Positions 15,016 through 22,311 of a stretch of DNA of 64,000 nt are shown here, in pieces (positions within the stretch are counted from its first letter, which is position 1; each line of letters opens with the position of its first letter). The notes beneath the pieces were generated by a model. The model saw nothing but the letters and a program-made list of their open reading frames with translations, was not told the origin of the DNA and did no database searches. The DNA comes from DATCMH01 sp036563505 (GTDB lineage: Bacteria > Pseudomonadota > Alphaproteobacteria > Rhizobiales > Beijerinckiaceae). The stretch spans positions 173,467 to 237,466 of the forward strand of contig DATCMH010000024.1 in NCBI GenBank assembly GCA_036563505.1, in the 5' to 3' direction. The position numbers were made by a program, and so were the translations under genes.

Positions 15016-15447
15016 ATGACCGTCGAACACATCCTGTCGGGCAAGGGTCGGGACGTCATCACCATCAACCCCGACCACAGCCTGGCGGACGCGGCCCAGC
15101 TCCTGGCGGGCCGGCGGATCGGCGCCGTGGTGGTCGCCGACGGCCAGCGCCGGGTTCTCGGCATCCTCTCGGAACGGGACATCGTGCGAGCCCTGGCGCG
15201 GCAGGGCGGCGGGGCGCTCGACGAGCCCGCGTCGCGTCACATGACGGCGGAGGTCGTGACCTGCCGCCGCGAGGCCGCGATCAACGACGTCATGGAGATG
15301 ATGAGCACCGGCAAGTTCCGCCACGTGCCCGTGGTGGAGGGCGAGCGGCTCGTCGGGATCGTATCGATCGGCGATATCGTTAAGCACCGCCTCGCCGAGG
15401 TCGAGGCGGAGCACCGGGCGATGCGCGACTACATCGCGACGGCTTAG
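15016..15447 (+). CDS. CBS-domain pair protein
   Basis: A 143-residue protein made of two CBS motifs (about residues 8-62 and 74-128), which together form one Bateman module that usually binds adenosine nucleotides. Typical motifs are VLGILSERDIVRAL near 54 and LVGIVSIGDIVKHRL near 113. It has no enzymatic domain, so it probably acts as a stand-alone energy or nucleotide sensor. It is 130 bp after the rhomboid gene and convergent with the patatin gene. Confidence 0.88.
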   Translation: MTVEHILSGKGRDVITINPDHSLADAAQLLAGRRIGAVVVADGQRRVLGILSERDIVRALARQGGGALDEPASRHMTAEVVTCRREAAINDVMEMMSTGKFRHVPVVEGERLVGIVSIGDIVKHRLAEVEAEHRAMRDYIATA

Positions 15448-15465
15448 CGCTTCACGCGCGACCCC

Positions 15466-16467
15466 TCACGCCGCCTGCGAGGCGGCGAGCATCTCGTGGA
15501 GGTCGGGCAGGGCGCGTTCCGCGGCCTGTCGGCCGAGCGCGATGCATTCCTTGGCCCGATGAAACTCGAAGAGCCCCATGGTGGCGAGCTTGGGGCTCAC
15601 CATCATGTCCGGCGGATCGCCCGCGAGGCGGGCCCGGGCGATGCGGTCCTGGGTGATGTTGAAGGCGTCGACCATCACGGTCGCGATGCCGGGCGCCCCT
15701 GGGGCTTTGGGCGCTCGGGGCGCGGTGCGGCCGAAGAGGCCCCAGCGGCGCGGCTCCTCCATCACGGCTTCGATCACCTCGTCCTCGTCCGTGCCGATGG
15801 ACTGGATGACCGTGCCGCGCACCCTCAAGTCCCCGTTGAGGTTGACGCAGAGCACGATTTCGGCGCCGAGCGCCCGCGCCGCCGTGATCGGGATCGGGTT
15901 GACGAGCGCTCCGTCCATCATCCAGCGGCCGCTCACCTTCACCGGGTCGAAGATGCCCGGCAACGCGTAGGACGCGCGCATCGCTTCCACGAGGGGACCG
16001 CGGGTGAGCCAGATCTCGTGCCCGGTGCCGAGTTCGGTGGCGATCGCCGCAAAGCGCAGGGGCAAGCTCTCGATGCGGGTCTCCCCGAGATCGGTCTCGA
16101 GCAGCCGCTTCACCCGCTCGCCGCCGATCAAGCCCGAGCCGCTCAGGTGAATGTCGAGGAGGCCCATGACCCGACGTTTGGTCAGCGACAGGGCGAAAGC
16201 CTCGAGTTCGTCGAGCTTGCCGGCGGCGTAGCAACCACCCACCACCGCTCCGATGGAGCAGCCGGCGATGACGTCCGGGACGAAGCCCTCACGATGAAGA
16301 ACCTGGAGCACGCCGATATGGGACCAGCCGCGGGCAGCGCCGCCGCCGAGCGCCAGACCCAGTTTCGGCCGGCCGCGGTTCTCCCGTTCGCCAAGCGCTT
16401 GCACCACCGCTTCTCCGCCTCCACCGCCGAGGCCGAACGCCCGCCTGGCGATCCCGTCCCACAACAT
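15466..16467 (-). CDS. Patatin-like phospholipase (NTE/RssA type)
   Basis: A 333-residue serine hydrolase with the patatin Ser-Asp dyad. The oxyanion hole motif GGGAARGWSHIG is near residues 42-53, the nucleophile GCSIG near 70-74, and the catalytic Asp in DGALVNP near 187. The family hydrolyses phospholipids or lysophospholipids at the inner membrane face. The first 33 residues are a less conserved extension. It precedes hisI in transcript order by position but on a separate 118-bp-spaced unit, a neighbourhood seen in other Hyphomicrobiales. Confidence 0.9.
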   Translation of the reverse strand: MLWDGIARRAFGLGGGGGEAVVQALGERENRGRPKLGLALGGGAARGWSHIGVLQVLHREGFVPDVIAGCSIGAVVGGCYAAGKLDELEAFALSLTKRRVMGLLDIHLSGSGLIGGERVKRLLETDLGETRIESLPLRFAAIATELGTGHEIWLTRGPLVEAMRASYALPGIFDPVKVSGRWMMDGALVNPIPITAARALGAEIVLCVNLNGDLRVRGTVIQSIGTDEDEVIEAVMEEPRRWGLFGRTAPRAPKAPGAPGIATVMVDAFNITQDRIARARLAGDPPDMMVSPKLATMGLFEFHRAKECIALGRQAAERALPDLHEMLAASQAA

Positions 16468-16584
16468 GGCGACTACTCCGACGCGCCTTCACCGTCGCAT
16501 CGGCCGGTGAAGCTCGCGTGAACAACGCGCAACGGCCGAGGTTCGCCGCATGGGCCGCGCGAAAAAGCAGGAGCGGCCGGCGTG

Positions 16585-16992
<408 letters not shown>

Positions 16993-17079
16993 GGCGCGGC
17001 GCATAGCGCAGGTTCGGGACAAGCGCGAGAGTAGCTTTGCCGTCTTTATCGCGGCTCGGCGTCAGTTAAGGCCCGCGTG

Positions 17080-17216
17080 CCCTCCCCTTCCTCAGGGGAG
17101 GGCCGGGGTGGGGTATGCCGCCCATAGGCGGCAATCATACCCCGCTCTCGATCAGCCGCAGACCGCGCCTATTGGCGCGTACCCCACCCTGGATCCCTCC
17201 CCTGAGGGGAGGGAGG
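17080..17216. repeat. CTCCCCTCAGGGGAGG-family composite palindrome, copy 2
   Basis: Arms CCTCCCCTTCCTCAGGGGAGG and CCTCCCCTGAGGGGAGGG enclose GGTGGGGTATGCCGCC and GGCGCGTACCCCACC, so the outer 130 bp can fold back on themselves. It is followed 28 bp later by an ATTCCGGG-family element. Together they fill the hisI-folE gap; no gene is seen in 16993-17368. Confidence 0.8.
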
Positions 17217-17243
17217 CCGGGGTTTGCTTGAGAAGAACTCGCC

Positions 17244-17357
17244 GTGATTCCGGGGCTCGGCGAAGCCGAGAGCCCGGAATCCATGACTGGGCCGATGCTG
17301 ATCGCAGCCCCTCACCCAGTCATGGATTCCGGGTTCCCTATGCGGGCCCGGAACGAC
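17244..17357. repeat. ATTCCGGG-family palindromic repeat, copy 2
   Basis: Bounded by GTGATTCCGGGG and GCCCGGAACGAC, with internal hairpin CTCGGC-gaa-GCCGAG and the pair CCATGACTGG/CCAGTCATGG. Related to 469-599. Confidence 0.75.
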
Positions 17358-17368
17358 AGCCGAGAAGT

Positions 17369-17998
17369 CTACCGCCCCCGCACCAGCGTCAGGAACCGAA
17401 CCTGCTCCGCTGGCTCATCCTTGAACACGCCGGTGAACTGGGTGGTGATGGTTTGCGCGCCCTGCTTCTGGATGCCGCGCATCGCCATGCACAGGTGCTC
17501 GGCTTCGAGCATCACGGCGACCCCGCGGGGTTTCAGGATCTCGTCCATCGCCTCGGCGATCTGTGCCGTCATGCTCTCCTGCGTCTGCAGGCGCCGGGCG
17601 TAGAGATCGACGAGGCGGGCGAGCTTGGACAGGCCCACGACCCCTTGCGACGGGTAATACGCGATGTGTGCCCGCCCGAAGAACGGCACCATGTGGTGCT
17701 CGCAGTGGGTGTGGAACGAGATGTCGCGCACGAGCACGATGTCGCCATAGCCCTCGACGTCCTGGAAGACGCGGTCGAGCACGTCCTTCGGGTCCTGGCC
17801 GTAGCCGCCGAAGAGCTCTCCATAAGCCTTGGCGACGCGCTTGGGCGTGTCCAGGAGACCCTCTCGGTCCGGGTCGTCGCCGGCCCAGCGGATGAGGGTG
17901 CGCACGGCCGCTTCGGCCTCCTCGCGCGTCGGCTTCGGGGTGATGGGCTTGTCGGCGGCCGTGAGCCGCGGGGACAAGGACTTAACCACGGCGTCCAT
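17369..17998 (-). CDS. folE: GTP cyclohydrolase I
   Basis: Converts GTP to dihydroneopterin triphosphate, the first step to tetrahydrofolate. The 209-residue homodecamer subunit shows the zinc and active-site motifs HTHCEHHMVPFFGRAHIAY (near residues 103-121) and EAEHLCMAMRG (near 173-183). The start at 17998 has GAGAGG upstream and gives the usual length; sequence upstream in frame is not conserved. It is divergent from the NifU-like scaffold gene. Confidence 0.95.
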   Translation of the reverse strand: MDAVVKSLSPRLTAADKPITPKPTREEAEAAVRTLIRWAGDDPDREGLLDTPKRVAKAYGELFGGYGQDPKDVLDRVFQDVEGYGDIVLVRDISFHTHCEHHMVPFFGRAHIAYYPSQGVVGLSKLARLVDLYARRLQTQESMTAQIAEAMDEILKPRGVAVMLEAEHLCMAMRGIQKQGAQTITTQFTGVFKDEPAEQVRFLTLVRGR

Positions 17999-18178
17999 GG
18001 TGCCTCTCGAAATTCTACGCAGTACCGCCACGCTTACGGACGGTGACCGCTCCCGGTTTCGCTTCGCGGCGCTTCGCCGCATCGTGCTGTCCGGGGACGC
18101 CTCGCTTTCGCGGCCTCGGGTCATGCCTATATGGGGAGGGCAGCCGCCGCGGCCAGCGCGCGGCCCGGGACGAAGCGC

Positions 18179-18640
18179 ATGCTCGACGAGATTTATAGCC
18201 GCAGGATCCTGGAGCTGGCGGCGGACATTCCCCGTCTCGGGCGGCTCCCCGCGCCGCACGGCACGGCGACCGCCCACTCGAAATTGTGCGGCTCCACCGT
18301 CACGGTGGACCTCGCCGTCGAGGGTGGGGTCGTCACGGATTTCGCTCACGACGTGAAAGCCTGCGCGCTGGGTCAGGCCTCGTCCTCCGTCATGGCCCGG
18401 TACGTCGTCGGCACGAGCGCGGAGGAACTCCGCGCCCTCCGGCAGGCGATGACGCGCATGCTCAAGGAAGGCGGCCCGCCGCCGGACGGGCGCTGGGCCG
18501 AGCTTGCCGCGCTCACCCCCGTGCGGGACTTCAAGGCCCGCCACGCCTCGACGCTGCTGACCTTCGACGCCGTCGTGAAGGCCCTCGATCAGGTCGAGGG
18601 CCGGGACGGGGCGCCGGCCCGCGAGGCCGCCGCGTCTTGA
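18179..18640 (+). CDS. Iron-sulfur cluster scaffold-like protein (SufU/NifU N-terminal type)
   Basis: A 153-residue protein of the IscU/SufU fold, which carries nascent Fe-S clusters. Two cluster-ligand cysteines are present, C37 (KLCGST) and C62 (KACALGQASSS). At the place of the third Cys (usual RxKCATL) the sequence reads FKARHAST, so a His appears to replace it. It overlaps the next gene, yidD, by the TTGA junction, and the pair lies upstream of thrS. Because of the missing ligand it may be a diverged or accessory scaffold. Confidence 0.8.
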   Translation: MLDEIYSRRILELAADIPRLGRLPAPHGTATAHSKLCGSTVTVDLAVEGGVVTDFAHDVKACALGQASSSVMARYVVGTSAEELRALRQAMTRMLKEGGPPPDGRWAELAALTPVRDFKARHASTLLTFDAVVKALDQVEGRDGAPAREAAAS

Positions 18641-18978
18641 AGGAGACGCCGCGCCGTCTCGCCCGGCTCGCGATCCGCGGCTATCAGCTCACCCTGTCGG
18701 GCTTCGTCGGGCGCCAGTGCCGCCACCTGCCGACCTGCTCGGCCTATACCGACGAGGCGATCGCCCGCTACGGGCTTTGGGCCGGCGGCTGGATGGGGCT
18801 TGCCCGCATCTGCCGCTGCGGTCCCTTCGGCACCGCGGGCCTGGACTTCGTGCCCGCCGCGTTGCCCGCCCAGGGGGCCTGGTATAAGCCGTGGGCGTAC
18901 GGACGCTGGCGCGGCACCAACGCCGCCGTGCCCATCCTATGCGAGGCGGTCGAGCCGGATCCGGGCCGGCCTCGCTGA
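18637..18978 (+). CDS. yidD: Membrane protein insertion efficiency factor
   Basis: A 113-residue YidD protein that sits at the inner membrane and aids YidC-dependent insertion. The family core is clear: amphipathic N-terminus LARLAIRGYQLTLSGFVG, then CRHLPTCSAYTDEAI and a second Cys-containing RICRCGPFG. The probable start is the TTG at 18637, overlapping the preceding TGA, with an AAGGAG lying only inside the gene. The location beside the Fe-S scaffold gene, rather than rnpA, is the common alphaproteobacterial arrangement. Confidence 0.88.
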   Translation: MKETPRRLARLAIRGYQLTLSGFVGRQCRHLPTCSAYTDEAIARYGLWAGGWMGLARICRCGPFGTAGLDFVPAALPAQGAWYKPWAYGRWRGTNAAVPILCEAVEPDPGRPR

Positions 18979-19044
18979 CACCCCAACATCCCGGCCCCGC
19001 TTACCTGCCTCGTTCGCAGGAGTGAGCTCAAGGAGAGAGCACTG

Positions 19045-21096
19045 ATGGTCCAGGTCACGTTCCCCGACGGCGCGCAGCGTTCCTACGAGCCCGGCATCAC
19101 CGGCCGGGCGATCGCCGAGGGCATCTCGAAGTCGCTGGCCAAACGCACCGTCGCGATGGCGCTGGACGGTCAGCTCGCCGACCTCGCCGACCCGATCGAG
19201 CGCGACGCCCGGATCGAGTTCGTCTCGCGCGATGACCTGCGGGCGCTGGAGCTCATCCGGCACGATACCGCCCACGTCCTCGCCGAGGCCGTACAGGAGC
19301 TCTTCCCCGGCACACAGGTCACCATCGGCCCGGTGATCGAGAACGGCTTCTACTACGATTTCGCCAGACCTGAGCCCTTCACGCCGGAGGATTTCCCGAA
19401 GATCGAGGCCAAGATGCGCGAGATCATCGCGCGCGACAAACCCTTCACCAAGGAGGTCTGGAGCCGCGACGAAGCCAAGCGCGTCTTCGCGGAGAAGGGC
19501 GAGGGCTACAAGGTCGAACTCGTCGATGCGATCCCGGCGGGCGAGAGCCTCAAGATCTACCGCCAGGGGGATTGGTTCGACCTCTGCCGCGGCCCGCATA
19601 TGACCTCGACGGGCAAGATCGGCACCGCCTTCAAGCTGATGAAAGTGGCCGGCGCCTACTGGCGCGGCGATTCCAACAACCCGATGCTGACGCGCATCTA
19701 CGGCACCGCCTGGGCGACCCAGGAAGAGCTCGACAGCTATCTCCGACAGCTCGAGGAGGCGGAGCGCCGGGACCACCGCAGGCTCGGGCGCGAGATGGAC
19801 CTCTTCCACTTCCAGGAGGAAGGGCCGGGCACGGTGTTCTGGCACCCGAAGGGCTGGACCATGTTCCAGCAGCTCCTCGCCTATATGCGCCGGCGGCTCC
19901 GGGGCTCCTACGACGAGGTCAACGCGCCCCAGGTGCTCGACAAGTCGCTCTGGGAGACCTCGGGCCACTGGGGCTGGTACGCGGACAACATGTTCGCGGT
20001 GAAGTCGGCCAGCGCCTTCCTGCGACCGAACGATCCGGAGGCGGACCAGCGCGTCTTCGCCCTGAAGCCCATGAACTGCCCCGGGCACGTGCAAATCTTC
20101 AAGCACGGCCTGAAGTCCTACCGCGATCTGCCCGTTAGGCTTGCGGAATTCGGCGCCGTCCACCGCTACGAAGCGTCGGGCGCGCTGCACGGGCTCATGC
20201 GGGTGCGCGCCTTCACGCAGGACGACGCGCACATCTTCTGCACCGAGGACCAGCTCGAGGCCGAGTGCCTCAAGATCAACGACCTGATGCTCTCGGTCTA
20301 TCGCGATTTCGGTTTCGAGGAGGTCGTGGTGAAGCTCGCCACGCGCCCTGAGAAGCGCGTCGGCACGGACGCGATGTGGGACCATGCCGAGGGCATCCTC
20401 CGCCGCGTCCTCGACCGGATGGCCAGCGAGTCGGGCGGCCGGATTAAGACGGGCGTCAACGAGGGCGAGGGCACCTTCTACGGCCCGAAATTCGAGTACA
20501 CGCTCAAAGACGCCATCGGGCGCGACTGGCAGTGCGGCACGACGCAGGTCGACTTCAACCTGCCGGAGCGCTTCGGAGCGTTCTACATCGCTGCCGACGG
20601 CGAGAAGCGTCAGCCCGTCATGGTGCACCGCGCCATCTGCGGTTCGCTCGAGCGTTTCCTCGGCATCCTGATCGAGAGTCATGCCGGGCATTTCCCGCTC
20701 TGGCTGGCGCCGGTGCAGGTGGTCATCGCGACGATCACCTCGGACGCGGACTCTTACGCCGAGGAGGTGCGCCGGACCCTCGACGCGGCGGGCCTCAGGG
20801 CCGAGCTCGACATCCGCAACGAGAAGATCACCTACAAGGTGCGCGAGCACTCGCTCGCCAAGGTGCCGGTGATCCTCGTCGTCGGGCGAAAGGAAGCCGC
20901 CGACCGGACGGTCAACATGCGCCGCCTCGGCAGCCAGGACCAGCGCTCGATGAGCCTCGACGAGGCATTGGAGGCGCTCGCCGCTGAAGCCGTCCCGCCG
21001 GACCTTCGCCCCGCGCCGGCGCGGGAAGCGCACGTTGAGGCAACGCGGGATGCCGAACTGGATGGGCGCCGCGTCATGCCCGAGACGGTGGCCTGA
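19045..21096 (+). CDS. thrS: Threonine-tRNA ligase
   Basis: Charges tRNA-Thr with threonine in the cytoplasm. The 683-residue enzyme has TGS (1-60), editing SAD (about 65-220), the class II catalytic core (about 245-535) and the C-terminal anticodon-binding domain (about 545-640). Zinc-site and class II motifs include MNCPGH near 344, RVRAFTQDDAHIF near 388 and the C-terminal core residues near 510. The start is preceded by AAGGAGAGAG. The last 40 residues extend beyond the usual end and look unstructured. Confidence 0.97.
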   Translation: MVQVTFPDGAQRSYEPGITGRAIAEGISKSLAKRTVAMALDGQLADLADPIERDARIEFVSRDDLRALELIRHDTAHVLAEAVQELFPGTQVTIGPVIENGFYYDFARPEPFTPEDFPKIEAKMREIIARDKPFTKEVWSRDEAKRVFAEKGEGYKVELVDAIPAGESLKIYRQGDWFDLCRGPHMTSTGKIGTAFKLMKVAGAYWRGDSNNPMLTRIYGTAWATQEELDSYLRQLEEAERRDHRRLGREMDLFHFQEEGPGTVFWHPKGWTMFQQLLAYMRRRLRGSYDEVNAPQVLDKSLWETSGHWGWYADNMFAVKSASAFLRPNDPEADQRVFALKPMNCPGHVQIFKHGLKSYRDLPVRLAEFGAVHRYEASGALHGLMRVRAFTQDDAHIFCTEDQLEAECLKINDLMLSVYRDFGFEEVVVKLATRPEKRVGTDAMWDHAEGILRRVLDRMASESGGRIKTGVNEGEGTFYGPKFEYTLKDAIGRDWQCGTTQVDFNLPERFGAFYIAADGEKRQPVMVHRAICGSLERFLGILIESHAGHFPLWLAPVQVVIATITSDADSYAEEVRRTLDAAGLRAELDIRNEKITYKVREHSLAKVPVILVVGRKEAADRTVNMRRLGSQDQRSMSLDEALEALAAEAVPPDLRPAPAREAHVEATRDAELDGRRVMPETVA

Positions 21097-21103
21097 GCCA
21101 CCC

Positions 21104-21202
21104 GTCATTCCGGGGCCGCGCAGCGGAACCCGGAACCCAGGACGCTTCCCCGCCGCCGCGTATGGATTCCGGGCTCTCGGCTTCGCCGAGCCCCGGAATG
21201 AC
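21104..21202. repeat. ATTCCGGG-family palindromic repeat, copy 3
   Basis: GTCATTCCGGGG at the left end and CCCCGGAATGAC at the right, with internal CTCGGC-ttc-GCCGAG hairpin. It begins 8 bp after the thrS stop and may act as its 3' structure. Confidence 0.8.
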
Positions 21203-21229
21203 AGCGAAACCCTGTCCGGCACATCCTGG

Positions 21230-21364
21230 CCTCCCTCCCCTCAGGGGAGGGCAGGGTGGGGTACGCGCCGCCAGGCGCGACCTGCAGGCGTCTAGTGTCC
21301 GGAACTGATTGCCGCCTTACGGCGGCATACCCCACCCCGACCCTCCCCTGAGGGGAGGGAGGAG
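21230..21364. repeat. CTCCCCTCAGGGGAGG-family composite palindrome, copy 3
   Basis: Arms CCTCCCTCCCCTCAGGGGAGG and CCCTCCCCTGAGGGGAGGG with inner GGTGGGGTACGCGCC/GGCGGCATACCCCACC; the middle has GCCGCC-ttac-GGCGGC. It lies between two ATTCCGGG-family elements. Confidence 0.8.
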
Positions 21365-21386
21365 GCTCCTGCAACCTTTCCCGCTA

Positions 21387-21439
21387 CTCACCCAGTCCTT
21401 GGATTCCGGGTTCTCGGCTTCGCCGAGCCCCGGAATGAC
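21387..21439. repeat. ATTCCGGG-family half element, copy 4
   Basis: Only the right half of the family unit: GGATTCCGGG, hairpin CTCGGC-ttc-GCCGAG and CCCCGGAATGAC. With copies at 21104 and 21230 it fills 21097-21447, where I see no gene. Confidence 0.7.
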
Positions 21440-21447
21440 GGGGGAAA

Positions 21448-22311
21448 TCACTTCTTGGCCAAGACCTCGACGTCCGTGTCGCGCCCGCTCTCGACCTTGA
21501 ACTCGCGGGTGAAGACCTCGCCTTCGTGGCGGGCGATGAGGACGTAGTCGCCCTCCGCGAGCGTCACGGAGGGAAAGGCGCCGATCGCTTCGCGGATCAC
21601 GTCGCCGCCGGGCGTCAGCACGCTAAAGGCCGTGCCGGCGATGGCTTCGCCGCCCGCCGCGCCGACGAGCTTGAGGACGACGGTGGCGGCGCGGTGGTTG
21701 AGGGTCGCTTCCGTGATCCGGCCGGTGTCGACCTTGAGGTCCGCGCGCATGATGGCGTTCGACTCCCCGTAAGTCGACACCACGTGATAGGTGCCCTCGG
21801 GCAGGCGGATGAGGTCGCCCGCCTTGACGCCGGAGCGCACGAGCCGACCTTCCGAGTTGGTGCCGAGCGGCACGAAGACGGAGAAGGCGAGGCGGTTCGG
21901 CGGGATCGGCAGGTCGCCGATGGCGCCCCCGAGCTTGAGCGCGCCGGCGTTGAGGGTGAGCTGCTCCCCGACGGTGCCGCTCGTCAGGGTGACGCGCCGC
22001 GTCGCGCCCGCGAATCCGTAGGCGACGTGAACGGTGTAGGAGCCCGGCGGCAGCGCCAGGCTCGGGGCCGCCTCGTCCGACCGCTGCAGGAGGGTTGGCT
22101 GGGTCTGGTCGCCGCGGTCGTCATAGACCCGCCAGACGAGGCCCGAGGCGATCGGCCGTCCACCCGCGAAGGCCGCCGACAGCTTGAGCGTGACGCTCTC
22201 CTGCGCGACGGGCGGCGGCGCCGTGCTCAGGCTCGGGGCTGCCGGCGTCTGGGCGGCGGCGGGCAGGGCGAGCAGGAGAGAGCCGAGAAGGGCAAAGCGG
22301 CGCATGGTCAT
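21448..22311 (-). CDS. Secreted protein with three PEGA-like beta repeats
   Basis: A 287-residue exported protein. A signal peptide covers about residues 1-21 (AAAQ end). Three repeats share the pattern L(P/A)xGxYxVxxxYG...(K/T)xTGxxxEATL: LPPGSYTVHVAYG near 91, LPEGTYHVVSTYG near 170 and LAEGDYVLIARHEG near 249. Such beta modules resemble carboxypeptidase-regulatory or PEGA folds and are probably structural. Its ATG overlaps the stop of the YfhO-like gene (ATGA), so the two are translationally coupled and likely work together. Confidence 0.75.
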   Translation of the reverse strand: MTMRRFALLGSLLLALPAAAQTPAAPSLSTAPPPVAQESVTLKLSAAFAGGRPIASGLVWRVYDDRGDQTQPTLLQRSDEAAPSLALPPGSYTVHVAYGFAGATRRVTLTSGTVGEQLTLNAGALKLGGAIGDLPIPPNRLAFSVFVPLGTNSEGRLVRSGVKAGDLIRLPEGTYHVVSTYGESNAIMRADLKVDTGRITEATLNHRAATVVLKLVGAAGGEAIAGTAFSVLTPGGDVIREAIGAFPSVTLAEGDYVLIARHEGEVFTREFKVESGRDTDVEVLAKK

